Shown here: piece by piece, positions 10,571-20,329 of the stretch
How the letters are laid out: each line of letters starts with the position of its first letter
How positions within the stretch are numbered: position 1 is the first letter of the stretch
Assembly: GCF_005885605.1 (NCBI RefSeq)
Contig: NZ_SZVP01000020.1
Span: forward strand, 1 to 53,666
Length of the DNA stretch: 53,666 nucleotides
From: Colwellia ponticola
GTDB taxonomy: Bacteria; Pseudomonadota; Gammaproteobacteria; Enterobacterales; Alteromonadaceae
Direction: 5' to 3'
Made by a program: the position numbers and the translations under genes
The notes under the pieces: generated by a model
Seen by the model: only the letters and a program-made list of their open reading frames with translations
Databases searched by the model: none
What the model was told of the DNA's origin: nothing

Positions 10571-10674
10571 GTTGATTGACTGGTATCTACCATCAACCTC
10601 TGTATATAATTGCTCAATAAATGGTAGTCTACTTTTACAATTACCAATAATATCATGATTCAAAGGTGTATTTT

Positions 10675-12990
10675 ATGTCTGAACATTTTAGTAAAAAACC
10701 CAATAAAGCCGGTGGTTTTTCGTCATTAACTTCGACCTTAAAATACATTATTCAAAGCCAGCAACCACAAACCAATGTTAAAAACTTATTAAAAGCCAAC
10801 AAAGATAAAGGCTTTGATTGTCCAGGTTGTGCTTGGGGGGATGAAAAAGAAGGTTTGCTACAATTTTGTGAAAATGGCGCTAAAGCTATTGCTTGGGAGT
10901 CTACCAACAAAAAAGTTGCCGCAGACTTCTTCGCACAATATAGTGTCAGCCAATTACAAAAACAGAGTGATTATTGGTTAGAATATCAAGGTCGGTTAAC
11001 CGAGCCGATGAAGTACAATAAACACACTGATCATTACGAAGCCATTAGCTGGCACGATGCCACTCAATTAATCGCTGATAAACTCAACGGTTTAGCCTCG
11101 CCGAATGAAGCTGAATTTTATACCTCAGGGCGTGCGAGTAATGAAGCGTCATTTCTTTATCAATTATTTGGCCGACTTTACGGCACTAATAATTTTCCTG
11201 ATTGTTCAAACATGTGTCACGAAGCCAGTGGCGTCGCCTTAAATGAAGCCATTGGCATTGCCAAAGGTACGGTAGTTTTAGACGATTTTAACCACGCTGA
11301 GGCAATATTCGTTTTTGGACAAAATCCGGGGACTAATCACCCTAGAATGATGAATGCCCTGCGCAAAGCCGCACGCGGTGGTTGTAAAATAGTGAGTTTT
11401 AATAATTTAAAAGAAGTGGCGCTCGAGCGCTTTGCTAGTCCGCAAGATGCAATAGAGTTATTAACGCCTAAGGCGACCACTATCAGTCATGCTTATTTTA
11501 CCCCTAAACTAGGCGGCGATATGGCAGCCGTGCGTGGTATCGTAAAAATTATTCTTGCCCGTAATGCGGCGCGTATTGACAGCAATGAGTCAGCAATTAT
11601 AGATAAAGCTTTTATTGAGCAACATTGCCAAGACTTTGAACAATACCAACAAGTCGTTAATGACACATCATGGCAACAAATTGAGCAACAATCGGGCCTA
11701 TCGTTTAAGCAATTATCACAAGCCACTGATATATTTTTAAATGCCAATAAGGTCATTTGTACTTGGGCGATGGGTATTACCCAGCACAAACATTCTGTCG
11801 CCACTATTCAAGAAATTGTTAATTTACAGCTGTTGTCTGGCAATATTGGCAAACAAGGTGCTGGTTTATCGCCGGTTCGCGGCCATTCGAATGTGCAAGG
11901 CAATCGCACCATGGGCATCAATGAAAAGCCCAGTGCCGACTTTATCGATAAACTATCGCGCGCTGTTGATGCCTCTTTACCTAAGGCAATGGGACATAAC
12001 GTTTATTATGCGTTAAATGCTTTATTAGAAAAAACCAGTAAGGTGTTAATTTGTTTAGGCGGTAATATCGCCCAAGCAGCACCTGATACCAAACAAACGC
12101 ATCAAGCGTTAAAAAATACTGAATTGAATGTACAAATAAGTACCAAGCTCAACCGTAGTCATTTATGTATCGGTGAAGATGCGCTTATTCTGCCCTGTTT
12201 AGGGCGAACAGAAATAGATTATCAAGACAGCGGTGAGCAATTTATTACCGTTGAAGATACGTTTAGTATGGTACATGCCTCGCAAGGTAGTGTCACTCCA
12301 CTGGCAAATACCCTACATTCTGAAACCGCTATTATTGCCGACATTGCTCAAGCAACGTTAAAAAACACCACAGTCAACTGGCAACAATTAAAAGGTAATT
12401 ATGATCTCATTCGTGATTTGATTGCACAAAGTATTTCAGGCTTTAGCAATTTTAATCAAGTACTTGAGCAACCAGGTGGCTTTTACTTAGGTAACAGTGC
12501 TGCACAGCTACAATGGAAAAATCCTCAAGGAAAAGCCTTATTTGCTGCACACGCACTACCTCGTAGTATTGTGAGTGTTTCTGAAGAAAAACTGCACGAG
12601 CTTGAACATAACAAGCAAAAACTTTATACCTTACAGTCACTACGATCGCATGATCAGTACAACACCACCATCTATGGTATGAACGATAGATATCGCGGGG
12701 TAAGTAACGCCAGAAATGTATTATTTATCAATGAAAAAGATGCGCTAAAGCAAGGATTTAAAAATAACGACTATGTTGATATTACCTCAATTTGGTCTGA
12801 TAACGAAAACAGAACGGTGACTAATTTTGTCTTGTGTTTTTACGATATCCCCAGGGACAACCTTGCCGCTTATTACCCAGAAACCAATCCGTTAGTGCCA
12901 CTTGATAGTTATGGTGATCGCTCTTATACACCTACCTCAAAGTCAGTTGCGGTTATCATTACTAAAGCGATAAACCCGCCGCTCATTTAA
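10675..12990 (+). CDS. FdhF/YdeP-family molybdopterin oxidoreductase
   Basis: A 771-residue cytoplasmic molybdopterin (bis-MGD) oxidoreductase related to formate dehydrogenase alpha subunits and to E. coli YdeP. The N-terminus has CPGCAWGD (Cys 49 and 52 from the ATG) and a third Cys near 65. A Cys in SNMCHEASG (about 181) sits where FdhF has selenocysteine. The central NPGTNHPR and the molydopterin-binding C-terminal domain are intact. No signal peptide or Tat motif is present. ATG 10675 is preceded by AAAGG; the upstream in-frame GTG is inside that site. The convergent fdhD next door supplies the sulfur step needed by such enzymes. The substrate is not known for this subfamily. Confidence 0.88.
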   Translation: MSEHFSKKPNKAGGFSSLTSTLKYIIQSQQPQTNVKNLLKANKDKGFDCPGCAWGDEKEGLLQFCENGAKAIAWESTNKKVAADFFAQYSVSQLQKQSDYWLEYQGRLTEPMKYNKHTDHYEAISWHDATQLIADKLNGLASPNEAEFYTSGRASNEASFLYQLFGRLYGTNNFPDCSNMCHEASGVALNEAIGIAKGTVVLDDFNHAEAIFVFGQNPGTNHPRMMNALRKAARGGCKIVSFNNLKEVALERFASPQDAIELLTPKATTISHAYFTPKLGGDMAAVRGIVKIILARNAARIDSNESAIIDKAFIEQHCQDFEQYQQVVNDTSWQQIEQQSGLSFKQLSQATDIFLNANKVICTWAMGITQHKHSVATIQEIVNLQLLSGNIGKQGAGLSPVRGHSNVQGNRTMGINEKPSADFIDKLSRAVDASLPKAMGHNVYYALNALLEKTSKVLICLGGNIAQAAPDTKQTHQALKNTELNVQISTKLNRSHLCIGEDALILPCLGRTEIDYQDSGEQFITVEDTFSMVHASQGSVTPLANTLHSETAIIADIAQATLKNTTVNWQQLKGNYDLIRDLIAQSISGFSNFNQVLEQPGGFYLGNSAAQLQWKNPQGKALFAAHALPRSIVSVSEEKLHELEHNKQKLYTLQSLRSHDQYNTTIYGMNDRYRGVSNARNVLFINEKDALKQGFKNNDYVDITSIWSDNENRTVTNFVLCFYDIPRDNLAAYYPETNPLVPLDSYGDRSYTPTSKSVAVIITKAINPPLI

Positions 12991-13032
12991 TGATAACAAT
13001 AACTTACAGCTAATAAGTCCAGTGATTAGGCG

Positions 13033-13974
13033 TTAAGTAGTTAAGCGCCAATCACCATGATAAACATTAAAGCCTGTATTGCTCACAAAGCCTATTAAGG
13101 TTAAATCAAATTGCTTGGCTGCTTGTATGGCAAGATCTGAGGGAGCGCCAACGCCAATAAGCACACTAATACCAGCCATAATGGTTTTTTGTACTATCTC
13201 AAAACTGATGCGACCACTCACTAATAATATCCATAGCGGTGCTACTTGTGGCTGCTCATTTTCCGACTCATTTCCCGCATGATTTTTCGATAGTAATGCA
13301 CCAATGACTTTATCTACGGCATTATGACGACCTATATCTTCGTGCAAGTGTTGTATGGTTAACGATTGATCAAATAATGCCACGCCATGAACACCGCCAG
13401 TTTGGTCAAAAAGGCCTTGTTCTTGGCGCATTTTATTGGACAATAATAATAACGATTGCACGGCAAGTGCGCCTTTATGGGCTGTATTAGCTAAGTTGAT
13501 TGTGGTTTTTAACTGCAATTTTTTTAAGGACGTTGTGCCGCACAAACCACAACTGGAGTAACTCATCATATATCGTTCTATTAATGATAAATCAGGAATG
13601 AATCCATTAGTAAAGTGAACTAACCATTCATTTTGTTGACCTTCGCCAGCAATATCTGCAGAGGTTAGTGTTATTGACTCAATATCAGTTAACTGCTTTA
13701 TCACGCCTTCACTATGTAATAAGCCAAGAATCAAAAAGTAGTCGTGCCCTGGGGTGCGCATGGTAATAGTGAAGACTTTGCGTTTAATAAGGTCTTGCGC
13801 TAACCAAGATAAGCTTATCTGTAAAGGTTGCTCAACAATGACGGTATCGGTACTGATTTTTCTTATCAGCTTCACCTGCGGATTTACCGCACGGTCAAGA
13901 TTTTTATCAATAAAGGTATAACTGACCTTGTTAATCGTTTTGGTTGCGTTTTCAGATATTGCAGTATTGTTCAT
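13033..13974 (-). CDS. fdhD: Formate dehydrogenase accessory sulfurtransferase FdhD
   Basis: A protein of about 313 residues that takes sulfur from IscS and delivers it to the bis-MGD cofactor of formate dehydrogenases. The key motif SSCGLCGTTS with its CxxC pair is present. So are the conserved GGVHGVALFD and HEDIGRHNAVDKVIG segments and the LLVSGRISFEIVQKT C-terminal motif. I take the ATG at 13974; a TTG at 13992 in frame has no better start signal. It is convergent with the FdhF/YdeP oxidoreductase, its probable client. Confidence 0.93.
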   Translation of the reverse strand: MNNTAISENATKTINKVSYTFIDKNLDRAVNPQVKLIRKISTDTVIVEQPLQISLSWLAQDLIKRKVFTITMRTPGHDYFLILGLLHSEGVIKQLTDIESITLTSADIAGEGQQNEWLVHFTNGFIPDLSLIERYMMSYSSCGLCGTTSLKKLQLKTTINLANTAHKGALAVQSLLLLSNKMRQEQGLFDQTGGVHGVALFDQSLTIQHLHEDIGRHNAVDKVIGALLSKNHAGNESENEQPQVAPLWILLVSGRISFEIVQKTIMAGISVLIGVGAPSDLAIQAAKQFDLTLIGFVSNTGFNVYHGDWRLTT

Positions 13975-14141
13975 ATAAAAATCTAATACCAATGTCGTTA
14001 TGAATGAGTTGTTTACTGTGTTCAGTTTATTTAGTGCTGAAAGTTTAACGTCTTACTTTCAAAGTAGAAAGAAGTAGTTACAATATATAACTAATAAAAG
14101 TGGTCGTAATGTATGCGAACTCAAAGAAAGCGAAGGATATT

Positions 14142-15251
14142 ATGGATAACGTAGAAGTACTTATTGTTGGTGCCGGTGTTATTGGCTTAGCCATAGCAGC
14201 TAAACTCAGTCAGCAGTTTAATGAGGTATTAGTTATTGATAAAAATGCTAGTTTTGGTGAAGAAACCAGTAGCCGTAACAGTGAAGTCATTCATGCAGGG
14301 ATTTACTACCCGCAAAATAGTCTCAAAGCGATGTTATGTGTGCAAGGTAAAGCCATGCTTTATCAATATTGCCAAGCTCGACATATCCCAGTAAATAAAA
14401 TAGGTAAGTTATTGGTTGCCAACGGCGAAGAAGAGCAGCTATCACTTGAAAAAATACGCATCAATGCGCTAAACAATGGCGTAGATGATTTAACTTGGCT
14501 TGATCAAACGCAATTAACACAGCTTGAACCGTCATTGCGTGCTACGGCGGCTTTGCACTCGCCATCAACCGGTATTATTGACAGCCATGCTTATATGCAA
14601 AATTTATTAGCGGAAGCTGAACAAAATAATGCGATGTTTGTTGCACAAACTAAACTGATTAGTGCCACGCCAACGAATAATGGCTTTGAAGTGCGCTTAG
14701 ATAGTCAGGGTGAAGTACTGTCTATGCAATGTAAATATCTGATTAATTGTACCGGTTTACATAGTGAAGCCGTAGCAAAGTGTATTAAAGGTTTAGATAG
14801 CGCACATATTCCTAAATTGCATTGGTGTCGAGGTCATTATTTTTCTTATCAAGGGAAAAGCCCTTTTAAACAGCTTATTTACCCTATTCCACGCGATAAT
14901 GGCTTAGGTATTCATGCTTCTCTTGATATGGGCGGACAATTAAAATTTGGTCCTGATACGCAGTATATAGAGCACTTGGATTATCATTTCCCGGAAAACC
15001 TCAAAGAAGCGTTTATCCGACAAATATCACGCTACTTTCCAACGTTAGACAAAAACAAGTTACAGCCTGCTTATGCCGGTATTCGCCCTAAACTGCAAGG
15101 CGCTGACGATCCTTTTAAAGATTTTGTCATTCAAACAAGCGAGGTACATCAGCTTAACGGGCTGATAAACCTATTTGGCATTGACTCACCCGGGTTAACG
15201 TCGAGTTTGGCTATTGCTGAGTATGTCGCTGAACAAATCAATAAGCGCTAA
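14142..15251 (+). CDS. FAD-dependent oxidoreductase, L-2-hydroxyglutarate oxidase-like
   Basis: A 369-residue DAO-type flavoprotein. The dinucleotide-binding motif VLIVGAGVIGLAIA is at residues 6-19, followed by the acidic end of beta-2 (VIDKNASFGEETSSRNSEVIHAGIYYP). That run is typical of the LhgO/L-2-hydroxyglutarate dehydrogenase group. The C-terminus holds GIRPKLQG and GIDSPGLTSSLAIAEYVA. I chose ATG 14142, which has AAGGA just upstream and puts the GxGxxG at the usual distance. In-frame GTG 14100 and ATG 14109 would add a charged extension without a ribosome-binding site. The exact substrate is uncertain; other glycine/D-amino acid oxidase relatives share the fold. Confidence 0.82.
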   Translation: MDNVEVLIVGAGVIGLAIAAKLSQQFNEVLVIDKNASFGEETSSRNSEVIHAGIYYPQNSLKAMLCVQGKAMLYQYCQARHIPVNKIGKLLVANGEEEQLSLEKIRINALNNGVDDLTWLDQTQLTQLEPSLRATAALHSPSTGIIDSHAYMQNLLAEAEQNNAMFVAQTKLISATPTNNGFEVRLDSQGEVLSMQCKYLINCTGLHSEAVAKCIKGLDSAHIPKLHWCRGHYFSYQGKSPFKQLIYPIPRDNGLGIHASLDMGGQLKFGPDTQYIEHLDYHFPENLKEAFIRQISRYFPTLDKNKLQPAYAGIRPKLQGADDPFKDFVIQTSEVHQLNGLINLFGIDSPGLTSSLAIAEYVAEQINKR

Positions 15252-15289
15252 TACCTTATAGCTAGAGCCTACTATTAAGGAGCATAGCA

Positions 15290-16540
15290 TTAAGGGTATA
15301 ATAAATACGGTGCGCGCTGGTGTTTAAAGTGAGTAATACCTTCACGCCAGCTAAGTTTAATTTGCTCAGCGCTTTGTCCTGCCATTATCGCTTTTCTTAA
15401 CTTATCCGTACCGGCCAACTTGTCGAAAAATGTTGGGCTGGTAAAAAAAGTAACGCCTTGCTCGCTAAAAGCGTTATACCACTGGATAATAAATGTTAAA
15501 TCTAAGCTATGGCTTGTCACTTGACGAAGATCTTGCCCTGTTAACTTTTTATTCATTAACTTAGGTTTACTGGCAGCACCAGGCGTAGAGACGGGGGTAA
15601 AGGTAAAGTTATCTGCGCGAGAGTCTATGTTTGAAGAAACCGTGACTTTATCATGACCGATCACCTGAAACGGAAAAGGCGTGCCCCGACCAATACTTAC
15701 CGGGGTGGCTTCAAAAAAAGCCAATGATGGATAGAGCGCAATGGACTGATCATTAGGTAAGTTAGGGCTTGGTTTAATGGCTAATGTATAAGGTAAGTTA
15801 CGTTGATAATTTGCCACTTTAACCACGCTAAGCGCTAATTTTTTATCACTTGTTAACCAACCTTCACCATTAATCATCAGCGCCAGTTCAGCAACAGTCA
15901 TGCCATGTAATAAAGGTATGGTGTGCATACCAACAAATGAGCGAAACGCTGCTTCTAATATTGGGCCATCAACAAAGCCGCCATTAGGATTGGGTCTGTC
16001 TAAGACGATAAACTCGATGCCCGCTTGTGCTGACGCTTCCATCATATAGTGCATGGTACTGATGTAAGTATAAAAGCGCACACCAACATCTTGAATATCA
16101 AACACGATAACATCGATTTTTTTCAATAAGCTTAACGAAGGCTTGCGGTTTTTACCATACAGTGACACCAGCGGTATGCCGGTTTTAGTATCAACACTAG
16201 AGTCAAATTTTTCACCCGCATCACGATCGCCACGAAAGCCATGCTCAGGGGCAAAAATCATGTTAATCGTTATATTGTGTGTTAATAACACATCCACTAA
16301 GTGCTGATTAAACACGAGAGACGTTTGATTGACCACCAAACCAACGCGTTTACCTTTTAGTTTTGGCAGGTATTGCTCTAATTGCTCAGCCCCGACGATT
16401 ATCTTTTGGGTCGCGCTAACCTTAACGTTAGCAGCAGTATCAACACGAGTATCAATACTCGCAAATACTGGCAAGGAGCAACTAACGAAATAACAAGCTA
16501 GTAATAAGCTTATGGCTTTAGTCAGTGTAACGAACGCCAT
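15290..16540 (-). CDS. Exo-beta-N-acetylmuramidase NamZ (DUF1343)
   Basis: A 416-residue secreted protein of the NamZ/YbbC family. These enzymes release MurNAc from the non-reducing end of peptidoglycan fragments. A signal peptide is clear at residues 1-27 (hydrophobic ISLLLACYFVSCSLPVFA). Family blocks include GKRVGLVVNQTS, FAPEHGFRGDRDAGE, VFDIQDVGVRFYTY, LDRPNPNGG and SPNLPNDQS. A Cys falls in the signal region (SCS), so a lipoprotein is possible but the box is poor. The start lies 7 bases after the murQ stop, so the two genes are one transcription unit and plausibly work in the same MurNAc recycling route. Confidence 0.87.
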   Translation of the reverse strand: MAFVTLTKAISLLLACYFVSCSLPVFASIDTRVDTAANVKVSATQKIIVGAEQLEQYLPKLKGKRVGLVVNQTSLVFNQHLVDVLLTHNITINMIFAPEHGFRGDRDAGEKFDSSVDTKTGIPLVSLYGKNRKPSLSLLKKIDVIVFDIQDVGVRFYTYISTMHYMMEASAQAGIEFIVLDRPNPNGGFVDGPILEAAFRSFVGMHTIPLLHGMTVAELALMINGEGWLTSDKKLALSVVKVANYQRNLPYTLAIKPSPNLPNDQSIALYPSLAFFEATPVSIGRGTPFPFQVIGHDKVTVSSNIDSRADNFTFTPVSTPGAASKPKLMNKKLTGQDLRQVTSHSLDLTFIIQWYNAFSEQGVTFFTSPTFFDKLAGTDKLRKAIMAGQSAEQIKLSWREGITHFKHQRAPYLLYP

Positions 16541-16547
16541 AATGCTA

Positions 16548-17474
16548 TTAACCTTTTTGTTGCTCGACGGCTTTACGTAAAAAACCTTTATTATTATCTA
16601 GTGCTGCTTTAGCTTGAGCACAGTTTAAACCTGTCAATACCATTAAACTGGCTAGTTTAGTTTGATTATTAGCTTGCGTTAACGCCTGTGCCGCGGTGTC
16701 AAAATCGCACTCTGTTGCCTGCATGACAATACGAATAGCACGCGCGTAGAGTTTGTCATTACTGGCATTGACATCAATCATTAGGTTTTGATAACTCTTG
16801 CCACTGCGGATCATACTGGCCGTGCTAAGCATATTTAAAATAAGTTTTTGCGCGGTACCTGATTTCATTCGCGTAGAGCCTGTTAGTACTTCAGGGCCAA
16901 CCACGGCACAAATATCAACATCACTGTGTTGTGCATAGCTGCTGTTAGCGCTACAACTAATCCCAATGACTTTTGCGTTTTGACTTTTAGCAAAAGCCAT
17001 TGCTGATAAAACATAAGGTGTACGGCCACTGGCCGCAATCCCCACTAAGACATCGTTACGGGTTAAGTTGATTTTTTTCAAATCATCAATGGCTAATTGC
17101 TTATTATCTTCTGCGCCTTCAACCGCCTTATACATAGCGCCAGCGCCACCGGCAAGAATACCAATAACCTGTTCACTTGACACACTAAACGTAGGTGGAC
17201 ATTCCACTGCATCAAGCACACCTAAGCGGCCACTAGTGCCAGCGCCAATATAAATCAGTCGACCACCACAAGCAAAAGCATCGACAATAAAGTCAACCGC
17301 TTGGGCTATTTCAGCTAATAATTGCTCAACGATAACCGCGACTTTTTTATCTTCAGCATTGATTTTTTTAAGGACGCCTAAGGTGTCTAATAAATCAATA
17401 TCTACCGTATTAGGGTTTCGCCCTTCGGTGGTAATACTGTTTAGCTGATTAACTAACGCAACTTGACTGTCCAT
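16548..17474 (-). CDS. murQ: N-acetylmuramic acid 6-phosphate etherase MurQ
   Basis: A 308-residue cytoplasmic SIS-domain lyase that removes lactate from MurNAc-6-phosphate to give GlcNAc-6-phosphate. Evidence: [20 protein letters not shown], the [16 protein letters not shown] segment, [11 protein letters not shown] and [15 protein letters not shown]-initiated reading from 17570 would add 32 residues and overlap queE by 14 bases. I prefer ATG 17474 because it gives the usual family length and begins just before the conserved ITTEGRNP block. It lies between queE and namZ on one strand. No MurNAc kinase or PTS gene is in the window. Confidence 0.93.
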   Translation of the reverse strand: MDSQVALVNQLNSITTEGRNPNTVDIDLLDTLGVLKKINAEDKKVAVIVEQLLAEIAQAVDFIVDAFACGGRLIYIGAGTSGRLGVLDAVECPPTFSVSSEQVIGILAGGAGAMYKAVEGAEDNKQLAIDDLKKINLTRNDVLVGIAASGRTPYVLSAMAFAKSQNAKVIGISCSANSSYAQHSDVDICAVVGPEVLTGSTRMKSGTAQKLILNMLSTASMIRSGKSYQNLMIDVNASNDKLYARAIRIVMQATECDFDTAAQALTQANNQTKLASLMVLTGLNCAQAKAALDNNKGFLRKAVEQQKG

Positions 17475-17556
17475 TGACTGCTCTCGTGATGTTTTTACTG
17501 CTGATGTACTTGTGAAATATTCTCTAGCGTGGCTGTTGAAGCTATCGATAAAGATA

Positions 17557-18225
17557 TTATTCGATACCAATATATTTATGCACTTGCACAGATAAACGCC
17601 AATTATTGGCGATACAGCTTGCTATCGCTAGTTCGGTTGCGCGTTTCTTTTGACTGATAGGTTGTATATAAATAGGCGTATTTACTACCTTGTGCTGAGC
17701 CAGTAACGCTTTTAGTTCATCGATATGCTGCTCTGTGGCAACGGGGTGTTTAATTTCGTTAGCCCGAGACATAGCACTTGCTAATACTTTATAACCTCCG
17801 CGCATATTAATTTTAGGTGATACGGTTACCCAGCACTTTTCAGTCGTGATAATTTCAAAGGTACCTGATGTTTCAATTTGTGTGCTGTAACCTTGTTGCT
17901 CTAATGCTGCACACAGCGGTGTTAAATCAACCATACAAGGCTCGCCACCGGTAATGACAATGTGCTTAGCTTGAAAGCCTTTGTCTTTCACTAATGCCAA
18001 GACATCTTCCGCGCTAAAATTAGCCCACTGTACGGTTTCTTCGGTTTTATTCAACATCACCTCAGGGCTAACTTGATCAGCAAGTTCAATATCCCATGTG
18101 TGTTTAGTATCGCACCACGAGCATCCTACAGGACAACCTTGTAATCGAATAAAAATAGACGGTTGTCCTGTAAAGGAGCCCTCTCCTTGAATGGTTTCAA
18201 AAAGTTCATTAATTTTATAGTTCAT
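17557..18225 (-). CDS. queE: 7-carboxy-7-deazaguanine synthase QueE
   Basis: A 222-residue radical SAM enzyme converting 6-carboxytetrahydropterin to 7-carboxy-7-deazaguanine, a step to queuosine. The cluster ligands are C31-x3-C35-x2-C38 ([16 protein letters not shown]), and VITGGEPCM binds SAM. The length matches the E. coli-type enzyme. It is divergent from queC, the next pathway enzyme, across 147 bases. I looked there for a preQ1 riboswitch and saw none. Confidence 0.95.
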   Translation of the reverse strand: MNYKINELFETIQGEGSFTGQPSIFIRLQGCPVGCSWCDTKHTWDIELADQVSPEVMLNKTEETVQWANFSAEDVLALVKDKGFQAKHIVITGGEPCMVDLTPLCAALEQQGYSTQIETSGTFEIITTEKCWVTVSPKINMRGGYKVLASAMSRANEIKHPVATEQHIDELKALLAQHKVVNTPIYIQPISQKKRATELAIASCIANNWRLSVQVHKYIGIE

Positions 18226-18372
18226 GGCAATTATGGATGTCTCTTCTACATTATGGTGTGTTTTAGTGTTTTTATTAAGTCGTTATACACTTTATGCTTT
18301 AGCCTACTACTGATTTCAAGTAACATAACAGTTATTTTTATTATACCTTAGATCAATTAAGAGAGCTTTGAA

Positions 18373-19029
18373 ATGACTGAAAAAGTTGTTGTTATTTATT
18401 CTGGTGGCATGGACTCATTTACGGTATTAAACCGTGCTTTACAAGATGGAAAAGAAGTATTTTCATTATCTTTTGATTATGGTCAACGCCATGTAAAAGA
18501 GTTAGAGTGCGCTAATACAGTTTGCAATGCGTTGGGTGTAAACCATAAAGTAATTGATATTTCAGCAATTAATCAATTACTTGCTGGCTCTTCATTAACT
18601 GATGATATTGATATTCCTGAAGGCGAATACGAAACAGATAACATGAAATCAACGGTAGTCCCTAATCGTAATATGGTGTTGTTGTCTTTAGCGGTTGCCT
18701 ATGCGGTGTCTATTGGGGCTGAGCAAGTCTATTATGGTGCGCATTCTGGTGATCATGCTATTTATCCTGACTGTCGCCCTGAATTTCTCGAAAAAATGAA
18801 TGACGTGTGTAAAATTGCTAACTATGAAAGTGTGGAAATATTTAGTCCTTATCTAAACGTTGATAAAACAGCAATTCTTGCTGATGGTATCTCAATGGGT
18901 TTAGATTACAGTAATACTTGGACCTGTTATAACGGACGAGATAAAGCTTGTGGTAAGTGTAGTTCGTGCCAGGAGCGCTTAGCCGCTTTTGCCGATAATA
19001 ATCAAACGGACCCTATCGCATACGAATAA
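18373..19029 (+). CDS. queC: 7-cyano-7-deazaguanine synthase QueC
   Basis: A 218-residue ATP-dependent enzyme making preQ0 from 7-carboxy-7-deazaguanine and ammonia in the queuosine pathway. It shows the PP-loop YSGGMDSF (residues 9-16), [13 protein letters not shown] and [16 protein letters not shown]. The C-terminal zinc site is [18 protein letters not shown] (C-x7-C-x2-C-x2-C). ATG 18373 follows AAGAGAG. It is divergent from queE. Confidence 0.96.
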   Translation: MTEKVVVIYSGGMDSFTVLNRALQDGKEVFSLSFDYGQRHVKELECANTVCNALGVNHKVIDISAINQLLAGSSLTDDIDIPEGEYETDNMKSTVVPNRNMVLLSLAVAYAVSIGAEQVYYGAHSGDHAIYPDCRPEFLEKMNDVCKIANYESVEIFSPYLNVDKTAILADGISMGLDYSNTWTCYNGRDKACGKCSSCQERLAAFADNNQTDPIAYE

Positions 19030-19233
19030 CATATCGGTTTTAACGCTTCTATTTCCTTTATAAATTTTACTAGTAACTTATATTGAATATTGATGCGTAA
19101 CGGTTCACTGTCCTTATTATCTAAGGACAGTTGCTTTCGACACTTAAGTCTACTAGCTATCATCGAAGATAATGTGATATGAACTCGGTTTTTTCTTACT
19201 ATCAATTTATAAACGCAATTAAAAAGTGAAGTT

Positions 19234-20208
19234 ATGACTGAACCCAAGTTAGCGGTCAATAGTGCAAGCAATACGATGACACAATCCTACCGAGCTACAA
19301 CATATCAACTGCTTGAAGAGCATACTAATATGACTCTGATAGCTAAAATAATTAATATATCTTTGATTATGCTCATCATCACCAATGTGATAGCCACCAT
19401 CTTTGAGTCAGAGTCTAGTTACCATCAACAATACTTAGTTGAGTTTACCGTATTTGAATTAATCTCCTTAACTATCTTTTGTATTGAATACGGCTTACGG
19501 GTGTGGTGCTGCGTTGAAGCAAAAAAATATCAAAACCTATCCCCAAGTAAAGCAAGAATTAAGTACATACGCAGTGGCGTCGCCTTAATTGACCTTATTA
19601 CTATATTACCTTTTATTTTAGCACTATTTTTCAATATTGATTTACGCTCATTACGTCTTATTAGAGTGTTACGTTTATTAAAGCTAACGCACTACTTTAA
19701 AGGCTTTAATATTTTTATTTCAGTGATTGCTAAAGAGTTGAAAAGTATTACCGCCGCTATGCTGGTGATGGTATTTATTATCACCATTGCTGCAAGCTTA
19801 ATGCATATTATTGAAGGTAGAGTTCAACCTGAAACTTTTGGCAGTATATTAAAATCATTATGGTGGTCTGTTGTGACCATGACAACGGTTGGTTATGGCG
19901 ATGTCGTACCTGTTACGCCCATAGGAAAATTAATTGCTACCATTATTATGCTGATTGGTGTTGGCTTGGTTGCCTTGCCTGCAGGTATGCTAGCGGCCCG
20001 ATTTGGTGAAGAGCTTAGAGAGAGAAAAGAAGATCTCGACAGTAAAATAAAGCAAGCGTTAGCTGATGGTTATATAGGGCAAGAAGAATATCAAGAGCTA
20101 GTAGAGTTAGCTGATAGATTAGAGATTGACCCAGAAGATTTCCAACGCACTATTGCGCAATTTAAACGCATCAATAACCACGAGAAGTGTCCGCACTGCG
20201 GTAAATAG
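19234..20208 (+). CDS. Voltage-gated-type potassium channel with C-terminal zinc ribbon
   Basis: A 324-residue six-TM ion channel of the VIC superfamily. S1-S4 span about residues 30-165, with an Arg-bearing S4 (LRSLRLIRVLRLLKL). The pore helix and K+ filter TMTTVGYGDVVP lie at about 214-225, followed by S6 (GVGLVALPAGMLAARFG). The cytoplasmic tail is a charged helix, a short SHOCT-like stretch (DSKIKQALADGYIGQEEYQELVELA) and a terminal CPHCGK. That CxxC could form part of a metal site between subunits. Start ATG 19234 has only a weak AGTGAAG upstream. Confidence 0.88.
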   Translation: MTEPKLAVNSASNTMTQSYRATTYQLLEEHTNMTLIAKIINISLIMLIITNVIATIFESESSYHQQYLVEFTVFELISLTIFCIEYGLRVWCCVEAKKYQNLSPSKARIKYIRSGVALIDLITILPFILALFFNIDLRSLRLIRVLRLLKLTHYFKGFNIFISVIAKELKSITAAMLVMVFIITIAASLMHIIEGRVQPETFGSILKSLWWSVVTMTTVGYGDVVPVTPIGKLIATIIMLIGVGLVALPAGMLAARFGEELRERKEDLDSKIKQALADGYIGQEEYQELVELADRLEIDPEDFQRTIAQFKRINNHEKCPHCGK

Positions 20209-20329
20209 TAATAACGCTAATTCTCATGTTAAACCATAAGAATTAGCAACGACTACTTTTACTCAAACACCATCAAGACTTAATAGCCTAACACTGTGTT
20301 AAGTAAAGAATATAGTAATGTTATTGTCA

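Noticed and set aside
10569..10599. Inverted repeat AGGTTGAT / ATCAACCT right after the MFS gene as a terminator or FNR-type site
   Set aside because: No T-run follows, and the TTGAT...ATCAA spacing is far too wide for an FNR box.
18226..18372. preQ1 riboswitch between queE and queC
   Set aside because: No recognisable preQ1 aptamer core on either strand.
20216..20247. GCTAATTCT / AGAATTAGC hairpin between the K+ channel and NRAMP genes as terminator
   Set aside because: The loop is long and no T-run follows on either strand; not strong enough to list.
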